Part shown: positions 21,950 through 33,510 of the stretch, piece by piece
Layout: every line of letters starts with the position of its first letter
Numbering within the stretch: the stretch's first letter is position 1
From: Eleusine coracana subsp. coracana
Taxonomy: Eukaryota; Streptophyta; Magnoliopsida; Poales; Poaceae
DNA length: 64,000 nt
Assembly: GCA_032690845.1 (NCBI GenBank)
Contig: CM064426.1
Span: 46,020,508-46,084,507 of the forward strand
Direction of reading: 5' to 3'
The notes under the pieces: generated by a model
The model's database searches: none
Told to the model about the DNA's origin: nothing
The model's input: the letters and a program-made list of their open reading frames with translations, nothing else
Translations under genes and position numbers: made by a program

Positions 21950-23510
21950 AAAGTTTCCCGGTCGGGAGGTCAATTTTGGGTCAAAACCACCCGGCTCCGT
22001 ATCCAGCGCTCTAACCCAGCTAGCAAAATTTTAGCACCTAGGAGGTCATTTTTGGTGAAAAATGACCACCCGGCTAGGCAATTCTTGAGCCACTCAGCCT
22101 GAAGTAACCCAGTCAAATTTCAGCACCCGGAAGGTCATTTCGCATGAAAAACGACCACCCGGCTGGGTCATTTCAGTGTCGCCCGGCCAGGTCTGCCGCT
22201 CGGCAAGCCTTGCTGCCCGACAATACTTTTTTCTCATATTCTTGGCACATTTACTACAGGAATGATGGTCGTGAGTGGAGGAGACGTGCCCAACTTTTCC
22301 ATTATGAAACATGCTCACCTAAGACCCCACCATGAGAAAAGTAGATGGAGGAGAGCCACACAAGCCACCTGTTTCACCACTCACAAGTCAAATTTCAGCA
22401 CCCGGGAGGTCTTATCTCAAAAAACAAACCGACCATCCAGGTGATGGTCTGATGCTCTAACCCGGCTAGTCAGTTTTTAGCATCCGGGAGGTCATATTTC
22501 ATGAAACATGACCACCTGACTAGGTAATTTTAAGTTGCCCAAAACCTAACCCGGCCAGTCAAATTTTTGCACCCGGGAGGTCATTTTTGGTCAGAAATGG
22601 CTCAGAAATGGAAAACTTTGAGCCATCGAGCCCGAAATAATCCAGTCAGATTTTAGCACTCGAGAGGTCATATTTCATTAAAAATAACTACCTAGCTGGG
22701 TGATTTTAGTGCTGCTTGGCCAGGCCTGCCGCCCGACAAGCCATGCTGCCCGACCATTGTTTTTCCCGGGTTTCATGCCACTCTAATGCAGAGATGATGG
22801 CCATGATGGGAGTAGGTGTACCCAACCTTCCCATTAGGAAAAATGCTCACAAAAGAATCACCCACCATGAGTAAAAGTGAATGAAAGAGGGCCACACATG
22901 TCACCTCACTCTTTCACCACCCACACTCACCTACCATCCTACTCCCTAGGCCTCATGAGTGGCAAGATACTCATTGCAAACATACAACATTGGCCATCCC
23001 ATCAATCTATCCTTGCTCCCTATGCTCTCAACGCATTTCTAGACAAAGTGAGCAAGTGAATCACATGGCGCATGAACATAGCCCTCTCCCATCACCACCA
23101 AATCAGTAATGGAGCGAATGGAGGAAAAAGTCCTGCTGGCCTGCATGGGTTGCCGCCCGGCGTGTCCCACAGCCTGGCATGAAACATTTGCCCTATGGCT
23201 CCCCCTTGAGCCTATAAACACCGAGTGCCCTCTCATTTATTTCTCCACCACCATTCCTTGAGCTGAAACTTCATCTCTCCCTTACAACCCTCTCCCTTTT
23301 TGCACTCCCTTTCTGACTCTACTAGTTTGCTTAATAAGTGCACTCTCCACTTAGGAATAAAAGTTTGCTGCAATAAAATCATCTAGAGGAAATTTTGCCT
23401 TGTCTCTTGCACATTTTGGACTACTAACACTTGGACTACTAACCGGATGACTAATCACTAACCATTATTATCGTATCATTCTTCGGGTATTGTGTCCAAG
23501 TAACCCTTTT
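21950..23510 (+). repeat. Athila spacer with hairpin repeats (element J)
   Basis: This noncoding spacer follows the protease-linker end. Between 21960 and 22690 it contains about six degenerate repeats of the type CGGGAGGTCAT...ATGACCACCCGGCTGG, each an imperfect hairpin. The inverted counterpart in K lies at 33511-34650. Segments with CCTGCCGCCCG occur at 22185-22215, 22720-22755 and 23140-23165. A gag-like or polymerase frame is absent. Confidence 0.6.
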
Positions 23511-23525
23511 GTAGGAAAGACAAAC

Positions 23526-23585
23526 ATCTCCATGATGGATCAACTTTTCGGCCATTTCAACATCGAGTATCAACCAACGCAGTGA
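23526..23585 (+). pseudogene. C-terminal remnant of ORF1-like gene (element J)
   Basis: The remnant reads M-M-D-Q-L-F-G-H-F-N and ends at TGA 23583, matching the end of the K gene at 24869. It follows directly on the spacer, so the rest of the gene is deleted; the breakpoint shares a few bases (AACATCT) with the K gene start. Confidence 0.6.
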
Positions 23586-23925
23586 AGATCATCTAAGCTT
23601 AAGTCTTGCAAAGACCTAAGCTTGGGGAGGTACACAAACCAAGGTGTGCCACTTGTTCTTTCCTCTTTCCCTCTTCCTCTAGTTGTGTTGTTTCATTTTA
23701 GAAAATTTTAGAAAACCCAAAAAGATTTTAGTTGTCAAAGAAAACCATAAAAATTTGTATAGCCAAAAAGAACAAAAATATTTCCCTTTATGAATAACAT
23801 TTGAGAACTTAGTCTCTACCTTGCCTATGGAAATGATGAATAGTTGCTCTACTAGCTCCTTTTGAGTCTCCAGTATACAACCTCCACTCCTCATTTTTGT
23901 GGGTGGTGATAGATCGGCATGATGA
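23526..23925 (+). repeat. Inverted repeat, left arm (Athila tail)
   Basis: About 400 bp matches, inverted, the arm at 24530-24925. It comprises the ORF1 end, the CTAAGCTTGGGGAGGTAC box and the following untranslated tail. The centre (23926-24530) is not symmetrical. Confidence 0.75.
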
Positions 23926-24454
23926 TAATGCTAGTCCCTCTATGTTCTAGTGGGTGCAAAATGGCTACTAAAACATCAAGTCTAGTTGCTGGAGTTTATG
24001 ATATGGCACTTTTTTATGAGTCTATGATTTGCTTGTGATTATAATCCAATGATTTTTTTCAAAACCATGTTGCAATAAAAACCCCCTACTTGGTGCACAT
24101 TTTCCCAAAGATAGAAAAATTCCTACCATGGCCAAATATTAATTACAAACCCACTTTCATGCCATCTATGTGTGCATTGAGTTTAGTTAGGATTTGATCC
24201 TTATGAGGGACATGCACTTCCAAAGTCAATCATTTTCCTTCGCGTTATCTTTGAGTTATTAACTAATCATGCTTGGTTATGCGGTTTCCCCTTCGGATTC
24301 AAGCATCCACTTCACCAAGCATGCCAGCCAAAAATCTTTTCTTTTGTGAAACTTTGATCCTATAAAAAAGATTTGGGTTCTCCTTAATAAATTCTCAGAA
24401 AAAGTGTGCAAAAAAAATCTGAACAATTAAATTAGCTTCCCTATACCATGAGAG

Positions 24455-24500
24455 TTGAAAGAAAGTAACAAAGAAAAGAAAGAAAGAAAGAAAGAAAAGT
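24455..24500 (+). repeat. (GAAA)n microsatellite
   Basis: An imperfect GAAA run lies in the Athila tail near the centre of the inverted repeat. Confidence 0.8.
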
Positions 24501-24529
24501 TTATCGACTCTCATGGATGTACAACATTA

Positions 24530-24925
24530 TGCCGGTCACCATTATACACAAAGATGAGGAGTAGAGGTTGTATACATGAGACTCAAAGGGAGATAATAGA
24601 GCAAATACTCATCATTTCCATAGGCAAGGTAGAGACTAAGTTCTCAAATTTTATTCATAATGGAAAATATTTTCGTTCTTTTTGGCTATGCAAATTTTTA
24701 TGGTTTTCTTTGTAAACTAAAAAATCTTTTTGGGTTTTCTTTAAATTTTTTAAAAAATGAAAACAACTCAACCAGAGGAAGAGGGAGAGAGGATAGAACA
24801 AGTGGCGCACCTTAGTTTGGGTACCTCCCCAAGCTTAGGCCTTTGCAAGAGTTAAGCTTAGATGGTGTTCACTGCGGCGGTTGATACTCGATGTTGAAAT
24901 GGCCGAACAGTTGATCCATCATGGA
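24530..24925 (-). repeat. Inverted repeat, right arm (Athila tail)
   Basis: This is the K copy of the tail, in the opposite orientation to 23526-23925. The two tails face each other, so J/F and K are joined tail to tail. Confidence 0.75.
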
Positions 24926-25324
24926 GATGTGTTCTCTGAAATTGTTCTGACACTTGATGCTGCCATTGCTATTCTTTCCTTATGGTTGCTTGTATTTCTT
25001 GGGTTCGCATGTTGGTTGCATAAGCATTGGCAGCCAGGTATTGCATATCTTCTTGCAACTCCGGAAAGTTGTATGACGTGAATCGGGCAGAACGAGAAGT
25101 GCTTATGCCTCCATGTGTTTGGTAGTAACTCCCCATCAAGTTGGGATTAGGGTGTTCATAGTTGTCATTGGAGGAAGTAGTGTAGTTGTTTGATGAACTC
25201 GCAAAACTGGGGAATTGTGGCTGCTCCCGACTATACTGGGGGACCTCCCGATCCACCTGTTTGAGGCAAGTCCATCGCAGTTTTGTGCTGTTGCTCTTCT
25301 CGACGCAGTTGTGCTCTTGTTCTT
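24869..25324 (-). pseudogene. ORF1-like gene of element K, C-terminal part
   Basis: This is the downstream half of the gene interrupted by element C. It encodes a Gln/Ser/Asn-rich low-complexity region and ends M-D-Q-L-F-G-H-F-N-I-E-Y with TGA at 24871-24869. Frameshifts separate the low-complexity part (25394-24969) from the last codons. TTCTT at 25320-25324 is one copy of the target duplication of C. Confidence 0.6.
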
Positions 25325-26070
25325 TGATGAGAACATCACACCTATGGATACACACAACACTCCTCCAACTAAAATGAAAGTTCATGTGCATCACATGAAT
25401 TTACACGTGACTTCGTTTCTAATGTTTTGTTTATGTGATTTTGAGAATAGATTGCTACCTAATGATTTAATTATTGTTAGGAACCATGGAAATGATGATG
25501 ATATAGCTGAGGAGGTGATTGGAGGCGTGATGGTCCAGCACGGACATCCAAGCCAAGGTGGAAGCCCAATCCAAAACCGACTTCGAGTCTGTTTCGGGGC
25601 CCAGGACCAGTCTGCACTAAAATGGACGCCCAGGATGCATACGGACTCGGATTTGGACGTTCTACATATGCCTGGAAACATAACGAAAAGATCTTTCCAA
25701 CCCAGCTGGTACCATATAAAAATTCGTCGCGAGCCATCAGCAATCGTCAAAACAAGTCGATGTATAGAATCTGTCCTGGTGCTGCGACACCGTAATCGGT
25801 CTTTGGGCCATGTATCGAGTTGAGCCCACTTAGGTCTGCGTCTAGGGGGTCTTGCATGACCCTAGGGTCCTCATATACAGCTGCCGCCTCTTCATTAGGG
25901 TTTGGGTTTTGCTTAGATTATTCTGTTCATAACAGTTTTGCCGTCATCATGGTTTGTGAGACCCCAACTTCGTGAGATTCATAATACATCTGCAGTGTTG
26001 CCTTCTTCTTTGTTCTTTCTTGTATTCTTGATTTGTAGGCAGGGATTAGCCTTCTCGGCAAGGTCAATCG
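25325..26070 (+). repeat. LTR1 of element C, 3' end missing
   Basis: It starts TGATGAGAACATCA and matches LTR3 up to GGTCAATC near 26070, after which internal sequence follows. The LTR end and primer site are deleted. Confidence 0.8.
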
Positions 26071-26904
26071 TTTGTTCAGTCCTAAATTCCAGAAAACTAC
26101 CCTACAAAAATATTTGTCCGTCGTGTTTCCGCTGTCCTATATCCTCCTTGTGCTATGCAATTTTCAGTTTAGTTTGCTTCTCTGAATTTTAGTCCCTATG
26201 AGGTCATTGTATTGCTGGTCTAGTGCTTGTTCTTTGGTCTTGTTTGAGTGGTGCATGTCCTTGTTCATAGAGAATCAGGAGAGAAAAAAAATTAGTTTGT
26301 TGCACACATTGAGAGTTTTGGAATAATATATTATCTATCTGTAGTTCTGATTCACAAGAAAATAATATATTGCTTATGCTAGAATATATTTTCCTTCTTC
26401 TTTCTAGTACTAATACCTTGCTGCAGTTTTGATTCACAAGAAAAGAAAAGAAAAAGACAAAAGTGCGCAAGAGGAAAAAGCCGCACAAAAAAGAGAAGTA
26501 GAAAAAGGCAAAGATAAAAATTCAGAATTGCTTGCAGCCTTTGCATTCTTTGTTAAGTCATTCACTTGCTTGCTTGAACTAGGTCCGAGACAAGTTTAGG
26601 CCGGTGACATAGACTACCTTGGGACTATTATTCAGTTTTGCAATTTCTGAATTGAGATTTTGCTAATCCTTGCTACCTAATATTGCCTATCCAAGCTCCA
26701 TATATATCCTTCTGAACAGGCACAAATTTTTGACTCTCGCAATTGTCAATTCATACTCTCCAAGATATCCTTTGCTTGCTGTAATTAAGAACTTTGTAAG
26801 GGCTTGGTGAGATGCTCCTATTTTCTTGTCGAGAGTTTCCAGCGTTATTACATAGTAGTGATAGGAAAATATACTCTTGTGTGTTTTCTTGTTTGCTACT
26901 AACA
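26071..26904 (+). other. Leader of element C, first unit
   Basis: AT-rich untranslated sequence with a purine-rich AAGAAAAG tract at 26437-26515. It starts at the deletion junction with LTR1. The only ORFs are short, on either strand, and look incidental. The second unit repeats it at 29154-29987. Confidence 0.5.
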
Positions 26905-28906
26905 ATGACAGGTTCCAATACTCATGGGAATGAATTGATGGCACATCATGATGATAAGAGTGTTGTAGCACATCGAGTGTTTAGTTCTCAAATGGAGAAG
27001 GTAGAGCAAAATCAATTGAACAATTTATTCCAGACTCACTTTGTTGTGAAGGATCGACGTTGTCGTGTCATCATTGATGGAGAGAGTAGCCACAACATCA
27101 CAAGCTTGGAGTTGGTCGAGAAGCTTGGCTTGACCACACAGCCACACCCATGTCTATACTACATCCACTGGGTAAATTCTTGTGGTAAGATAAAGGTAGA
27201 TCAAATTGCACGTATTGAATTTTTTATTGGTTCTTACAAGGATAGTGCAGAATTTGATATAGTACCTATGCAACCATGTCATTTGTTATTAGGTAAACCT
27301 TGGATTTCTACAAATAATGTTTCATATAATGCCATTGCTAATAGCTACTCATTTAAATACAATGGTAGAAGGGTTACTCTTAAACCTATGACTGCTGCTG
27401 AAATTTTAGAGGAGGACCAACAAAGATTTGAGAGAAGAAAGAATGAACCATTTAGGATAGAATGGGTTATTTCAAATGTTGCAACACTTCCATCAAAATC
27501 TGAATTACTAGAGGATGAACATATTTCTTTGCCTCTTGTTGCAACTAATACATTTGAACATCTATACATTTGAACATCTATATAAACAAGATGAAGATAA
27601 AGAACAGGTTGTTGCTTCAGGTAAAAGCTTTCTTGATGTGATGAATTGTTCCAATAATCTTGTTGTATTGGAACCTTATGATGATGTTTCTTTGTTACAA
27701 GTTGATTTATCTATTGGTCCTTGTGATAAAGAGGAGTTGTGTACCAATGCTTCACATATACCTTTGCCACAACAAATGAATGAGCTTGATGCTTTTGCTT
27801 ATGATTCACCTAATGGTGCTGAAATAAAACATTTGATTTTAGTTACATGTGAAAAGGATGCGAAGAAATTGTTGACTTCTCTAAACACTTTGGGTTATAT
27901 TGAATTTGATGTTCTTTGTGATCTAAATGCCGTTGAGAAGAAAATCTTTTCTCAAACTGAATTTCCTTTATTGACAAGAAATAATTTTCATGCTATTGGC
28001 TATTATGATCATAGAGGTTTGTTTATGGTGCATAGAGTTTATATTTCTTCAACATTGAAACCTCCTTGTGTTGTGCAACTCAATGAGACACTAGAAAACT
28101 GCAATAAAAATTGTCATGTCATGTCAAGTTTTTCTACTGTTTCTAAGATCACATATTTTCTAACTTGTCATAAGAGTGAGGATGATGTTCATACTGCTGG
28201 CCAATTTTTCAAAGATGTTGTTCAGTTGTGTGACATGCCTTCTACTATAGTTTCACATTATAAAGATAATTTTTATAACACATATAAACATGAGGTGCAT
28301 CCCAAGTTTGGGAATAGTTCTATATTTCATATTTCAGATTTGAGACAAATATTCAGAGAAAGAGATGGGACCGAGTCGAGGATGACTCTAATTCAAAAGG
28401 GGGAGAATGATGACAACATCACACCTATAGATACACACAACACTCCTCCAACTAAAATGAAAGTTCATGTGCATCACATGAATTTACACGTGACTTCGTT
28501 TCTAATGTTTTGTTTATGTGATTTTGAGAATAGATTGCTACCTAATGATTTAATTATTGTTAGGAACCATGGAAATGATGATGATATAGCTGAGGAGGTG
28601 ATTGGAGGCGTGATGGTCCAGCACGGACATCCAAGCCAAGGTGGAAGCCCAATCCAAAACCGACTTCGAGTCTGTTTCGGGGCCCAGGACCAGTCTGCAC
28701 TAAAATGGACGCCCAGGATGCATACGGACTCGGATTTGGACGTTCTACATATGCCTGGAAACATAACGAAAAGATCTTTCCAACCCAGCTGGTACCATAT
28801 AAAAATTCGTCGCGAGCCATCGGCAATCGTCAAAACAAGTCGATGTATAGAATCTGTCCTGGTGCTGCGACACCGTAATCGGTCTTTGGGCCATGTATCG
28901 AGTTGA
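26905..28906 (+). pseudogene. Protease-integrase remnant reading into LTR2 (element C, unit 1)
   Basis: The frame starts at ATG 26905 with a protease region of the gypsy type. Its active site reads I-I-D-G-E-S where D-G-G-S is expected. A 16-bp tandem duplication (CATTTGAACATCTATA twice, 27551-27582) shifts the frame. The second frame, 27515-28906, carries a region of unclear origin, then an integrase remnant (M-P-S-T-I-V-S) and integrase C terminus, and runs about 500 bp into LTR2. Gag, RT, RNase H and most of integrase are missing. The element could only have moved with proteins supplied by a CRM relative. Confidence 0.7.
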
Positions 28907-29153
28907 GCCCACTTAGGTCTGCGTCTAGGGGGTCTTGCATGACCCTAGGGTCCTCATATACAGCTGCCGCCTCTTCATTAGGGTTTGGGTTTTGCTTAGA
29001 TTATTCTGTTCATAACAGTTTTGCCGTCATCATGGTTTGTGAGACCCCAACTTCGTGAGATTCATAATACATCTGCAGTGTTGCCTTCTTCTTTGTTCTT
29101 TCTTGTATTCTTGATTTGTAGGCAGGGATTAGCCTTCTCGGCAAGGTCAATCG
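28408..29153 (+). repeat. LTR2 of element C, hybrid
   Basis: Sites 28414 (C) and 28429 (A) match LTR3, while 28451 (A) and later sites match LTR1. It is therefore a recombinant of a 3' LTR and a 5' LTR. CAAAAGGGGGAGAA precedes it as polypurine tract. Confidence 0.8.
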
Positions 29154-29987
29154 TTTGTTCAGTCCTAAATTCCAGAAAACTACCCTACAAAAATATTTGT
29201 CCGTCGTGTTTCCGCTGTCCTATATCCTCCTTGTGCTATGCAATTTTCAGTTTAGTTTGCTTCTCTGAATTTTAGTCCCTATGAGGTCATTGTATTGCTG
29301 GTCTAGTGCTTGTTCTTTGGTCTTGTTTGAGTGGTGCATGTCCTTGTTCATAGAGAATCAGGAGAGAAAAAAAATTAGTTTGTTGCACACATTGAGAGTT
29401 TTGGAATAATATATTATCTATCTGTAGTTCTGATTCACAAGAAAATAATATATTGCTTATGCTAGAATATATTTTCCTTCTTCTTTCTAGTACTAATACC
29501 TTGCTGCAGTTTTGATTCACAAGAAAAGAAAAGAAAAAGACAAAAGTGCGCAAGAGGAAAAAGCCGCACAAAAAAGAGAAGTAGAAAAAGGCAAAGATAA
29601 AAATTCAGAATTGCTTGCAGCCTTTGCATTCTTTGTTAAGTCATTCACTTGCTTGCTTGAACTAGGTCCGAGACAAGTTTAGGCCGGTGACATAGACTAC
29701 CTTGGGACTATTATTCAGTTTTGCAATTTCTGAATTGAGATTTTGCTAATCCTTGCTACCTAATATTGCCTATCCAAGCTCCATATATATCCTTCTGAAC
29801 AGGCACAAATTTTTGACTCTCGCAATTGTCAATTCATACTCTCCAAGATATCCTTTGCTTGCTGTAATTAAGAACTTTGTAAGGGCTTGGTGAGATGCTC
29901 CTATTTTCTTGTCGAGAGTTTCCAGCGTTATTACATAGTAGTGATAGGAAAATATACTCTTGTGTGTTTTCTTGTTTGCTACTAACA

Positions 29988-31769
29988 ATGACAGGTTCCA
30001 ATACTCATGGGAATGAATTGATGGCACATCATGATGATAAGAGTGTTGTAGCACATCGAGTGTTTAGTTCTCAAATGGAGAAGGTAGAGCAAAATCAATT
30101 GAACAATTTATTCCAGACTCACTTTGTTGTGAAGGATCGACGTTGTCGTGTCATCATTGATGGAGAGAGTAGCCACAACATCACAAGCTTGGAGTTGGTC
30201 GAGAAGCTTGGCTTGACCACACAGCCACACCCATGTCTATACTACATCCACTGGGTAAATTCTTGTGGTAAGATAAAGGTAGATCAAATTGCACGTATTG
30301 AATTTTTTATTGGTTCTTACAAGGATAGTGCAGAATTTGATATAGTACCTATGCAACCATGTCATTTGTTATTAGGTAAACCTTGGATTTCTACAAATAA
30401 TGTTTCATATAATGCCATTGCTAATAGCTACTCATTTAAATACAATGGTAGAAGGGTTACTCTTAAACCTATGACTGCTGCTGAAATTTTAGAGGAGGAC
30501 CAACAAAGATTTGAGAGAAGAAAGAATGAACCATTTAGGATAGAATGGGTTATTTCAAATGTTGCAACACTTCCATCAAAATCTGAATTACTAGAGGATG
30601 AACATATTTCTTTGCCTCTTGTTGCAACTAATACATTTGAACATCTATACATTTGAACATCTATATAAACAAGATGAAGATAAAGAACAGGTTGTTGCTT
30701 CAGGTAAAAGCTTTCTTGATGTGATGAATTGTTCCAATAATCTTGTTGTATTGGAACCTTATGATGATGTTTCTTTGTTACAAGTTGATTTATCTATTGG
30801 TCCTTGTGATAAAGAGGAGTTGTGTACCAATGCTTCACATATACCTTTGCCACAACAAATGAATGAGCTTGATGCTTTTGCTTATGATTCACCTAATGGT
30901 GCTGAAATAAAACATTTGATTTTAGTTACATGTGAAAAGGATGCGAAGAAATTGTTGACTTCTCTAAACACTTTGGGTTATATTGAATTTGATGTTCTTT
31001 GTGATCTAAATGCCGTTGAGAAGAAAATCTTTTCTCAAACTGAATTTCCTTTATTGACAAGAAATAATTTTCATGCTATTGGCTATTTGATCATAGAGGT
31101 TTGTTTATGGTGCATAGAGTTTATATTTCTTCAACATTGAAACCTCCTTGTGTTGTGCAACTCAATGAGACACTAGAAAACTGCAATAAAAATTGTCATG
31201 TCATGTCAAGTTTTTCTACTGTTTCTAAGATCACATATTTTCTAACTTGTCATAAGAGTGAGGATGATGTTCATACTGCTGGCCAATTTTTCAAAGATGT
31301 TGTTCAGTTGTGTGACATGCCTTCTACTATAGTTTTACATTATAAAGATAATTTTTATAACACATATAAACATGAGGTGCATCCCAAGTTTGGGAATAGT
31401 TCTATATTTCATATTTCAGATTTGAGACAAATATTCAGAGAAAGAGATGGGACCGAGTCGAGGACGACTCTAATTCAAAAGGGGGAGAATGATGACAACA
31501 TCACACCTATAGATACACACAACACTCCTCCATCTAAGATGAAAGTTCATGCGCATCGCTTGAATTTACAGGTGACTTCGTTTCTAATGTTTTGTTTATG
31601 TGATTTTGAGAATAGATTGCTAGCTATTGATTCAGTTATTGTTAGGAACCATAGAGATGATGATGATATAGCTGAGGAGGTGATTGGAGGCGTGATGGGC
31701 CAGCAAGGACGTCCAAGTCAAGGTGGAAGCCCAATCCAAAACCGACTTCGAGTATGTTTCGGGGCCTAG
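29988..31769 (+). pseudogene. Protease-integrase remnant reading into LTR3 (element C, unit 2)
   Basis: It is nearly identical to unit 1, including the D-G-E-S site and the 16-bp duplication (30634-30665). In addition, one base is missing at about 31087, which splits the second frame into 30598-31140 and 31101-31769. Confidence 0.7.
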
Positions 31770-32390
31770 GACCAGTCTGCACTAAAATGGACGCCCAGAA
31801 CGCATACGGACTCGGATTTGGAGGTTCTACATATACCTGGAAAAATAACGAAAAGATCTTTCCAACCCAACTGGTACCATATCAAAATTCATCGCGAGGC
31901 ATCAGAAATCGTCAAAACAAGTTGATGTACAGAATCTGTCCTGGTGCTGCGACACTGTAATCGGTCTTTGGGCCATGTATCGAGTTGAGCCCACTTAGGG
32001 TTTCGTCCAGGAGGTCTTGCGCGACCGTAGGGTCCTCATATACAGCCACCGTCTCTTCATTAGGGTTTGGAGTTTTGCTTAGATTATTCTGTTCATAACA
32101 GTTTTGCCGTCATCACAGTTTGTGAGACCCCAACTTCGTGAGATTCATAATACATCTGCAATTGTGTTGCATTCTTCTTTGTTCTTGCTTGTGTTCTTGA
32201 TTCGCAGGCAGGGATTAGCCTTCTCGGTGAGGTCAATCATTTAGGATGGTTGATAACCAGAGGAGACGTCGTGCTACGATTGCGGGGTTTAGAACGTGCT
32301 GTTCTGAAGCCGGATCGATTTGTGTGTCGTCACCGACCAAATCAACGTATCCAGAACCTTTCGGAAGATCGGGAACCCTTGTCAACATCA
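31490..32390 (+). repeat. LTR3 of element C, 901 bp
   Basis: This is the only complete LTR of C. It starts TGATGACAACATCA and ends GTCAACATCA. It aligns with the B LTR over its whole length. Confidence 0.9.
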
Positions 32391-33510
32391 TTCTTGTTCT
32401 TGGCCTATCCCCTGCACACTATTTCGTGCACGCTGCACAGAAGCTTGCAATTTGTGAACAAAGTTCCTTTTACCGATAATAATGAGCTAGGGGTTTGGCA
32501 ATTCAATTTCTGTGTCATACCCTAGATAAAGCATGTAGTACCGATTGTTTTCCTTTCTCAACAAGTGTGCTTGCAAGAAATGATCTTCTCCTAACAAAGG
32601 GGCGTTAGGGAGACGATCCATTCTAGCTCGGTGAAGCACACCAACCTTCCTAGCAATTCTAGTGACAAAAGGGGTAAAAGTGATGGGTCCTTGTTCTTTG
32701 AATGCTACGGTGAGCCAATGGTTGATGAGGAAAAATGTGTGGTTTGTCTTAATCTTTTTTATCACAACATAAAAATAGGCTTTATCCAAACTATTCACCG
32801 AACGTACATCACCCCAAGGAGTTAAGTAGTGAGTGATAAAATGGTGAATTATACAGAATGAGGGGTTATGAATGCCACTAATGAGTTCCTGCCCCGTAAT
32901 GGGATTTCCTATCTTGGCCCAAAGTCATTGTGGTGTGAAACCTTTAAGTCTATCAATGTCTATAGCGGCCTTTCGGTCAAAACCAAGATAAGTGCTAATT
33001 TCTTTTAAAGGTCGTTCATAGGTTTCACCAAAAAGACAAAATTCATAGAGGGTGCCTATTTTGTTTGATTCATTAGTATGAACTTTCAGTGTGCAATGGA
33101 ATTCGATAGTAAGCCATTTAGAACCGTATTCATCAAGGTGATAGAAATCATACTATCTGGCCATGTTGAGTGCGTACTCAAAATCAGCGAGGACACCGAT
33201 TCGCTCGAGGAAGTTGTGGTTGAACTTGCGCATGGTTGTGAACTCCCAGTCTCGAATGGCAGTGAACTTGCTTTGCTCATCGAAGTCATTGCACACCATG
33301 TTGTCTTCACTCTCCATAAACTTCTCGAATTCTTCATCTTGCATACTTGCCAACGTTGGAGCCTGAGATGTGGACATTGTTTCCGAGTGATAACTCAGAG
33401 AATGCCCATGTGAAGCTCCTGACTATTCAGCTTCTGAGTGCTCACTTGGTGTGCGCCTCCCACGGCTTGAACTACTGTTGCTGAACTTGGTGTAGAGGCC
33501 TCTCTAGATG
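32391..33510 (-). pseudogene. ORF1-like gene of element K, N-terminal part
   Basis: The frame begins near 33510 (M-A-N-I) and continues with frameshifts and at least three stops. A Ser/Arg-rich start is followed by a region with R-K-F-N-H-N-F-L-E-R and then a segment with I-H-N-P, A-Y-F-Y and P-F-V-T-R-I-A. The IHNP region and general layout resemble the Athila ORF1 family (PF03078), which is an inference. Position after protease and spacer also allows an envelope-like ORF with pol deleted upstream. Confidence 0.5.

Larger units (their letters stand above)
19228..24399 (+). mobile_element. Element J: Athila-lineage retrotransposon, internally deleted
   Basis: It retains the complete 5' LTR, doubled primer site, leader, a 33-codon gag start, the end of the protease-linker frame (about 21750-21800), a hairpin-repeat spacer (21950-23510), the last codons of the ORF1-like gene (to 23585) and a 3' tail. 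Most of gag, protease and ORF1 is deleted. The segments from 21750 on could instead be the continuation of F. The right end, where the tail meets that of K, is unresolved between 23926 and 24530. Confidence 0.6.
25325..32390 (+). mobile_element. Element C: CRM-like derivative with three LTRs
   Basis: The order is LTR1 (25325 to about 26070), internal 1, LTR2 (28408 to about 29153), internal 2, LTR3 (31490-32390). TTCTT flanks both outer ends (25320-25324 and 32391-32395), so the whole unit behaves as one insertion. The unit from 25325 repeats at 28408 (3083 bp) with very few differences. LTR1 and LTR2 lack the last 155 bp or so present in LTR3. It splits the ORF1-like gene of K. Confidence 0.9.

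Noticed and set aside
21960..22690. Centromeric satellite array
   Set aside because: Units are few, unequal in length, strongly diverged and bound to the Athila spacer in two separate elements.
27515..28906. 463-codon ORF as an intact host gene
   Set aside because: It contains integrase remnants, runs across a polypurine tract into an LTR, and is repeated inside a bounded retrotransposon.
25325..32390. Two independent CRM insertions side by side
   Set aside because: TTCTT occurs only at the outer ends, the middle LTR is shared, and diagnostic sites show it to be a recombinant.
33153..33377. Viral envelope gene
   Set aside because: No signal peptide or clear membrane segment is visible in the readable parts; the similarity I see is to the Athila ORF1 type, so an envelope role is only a positional possibility.
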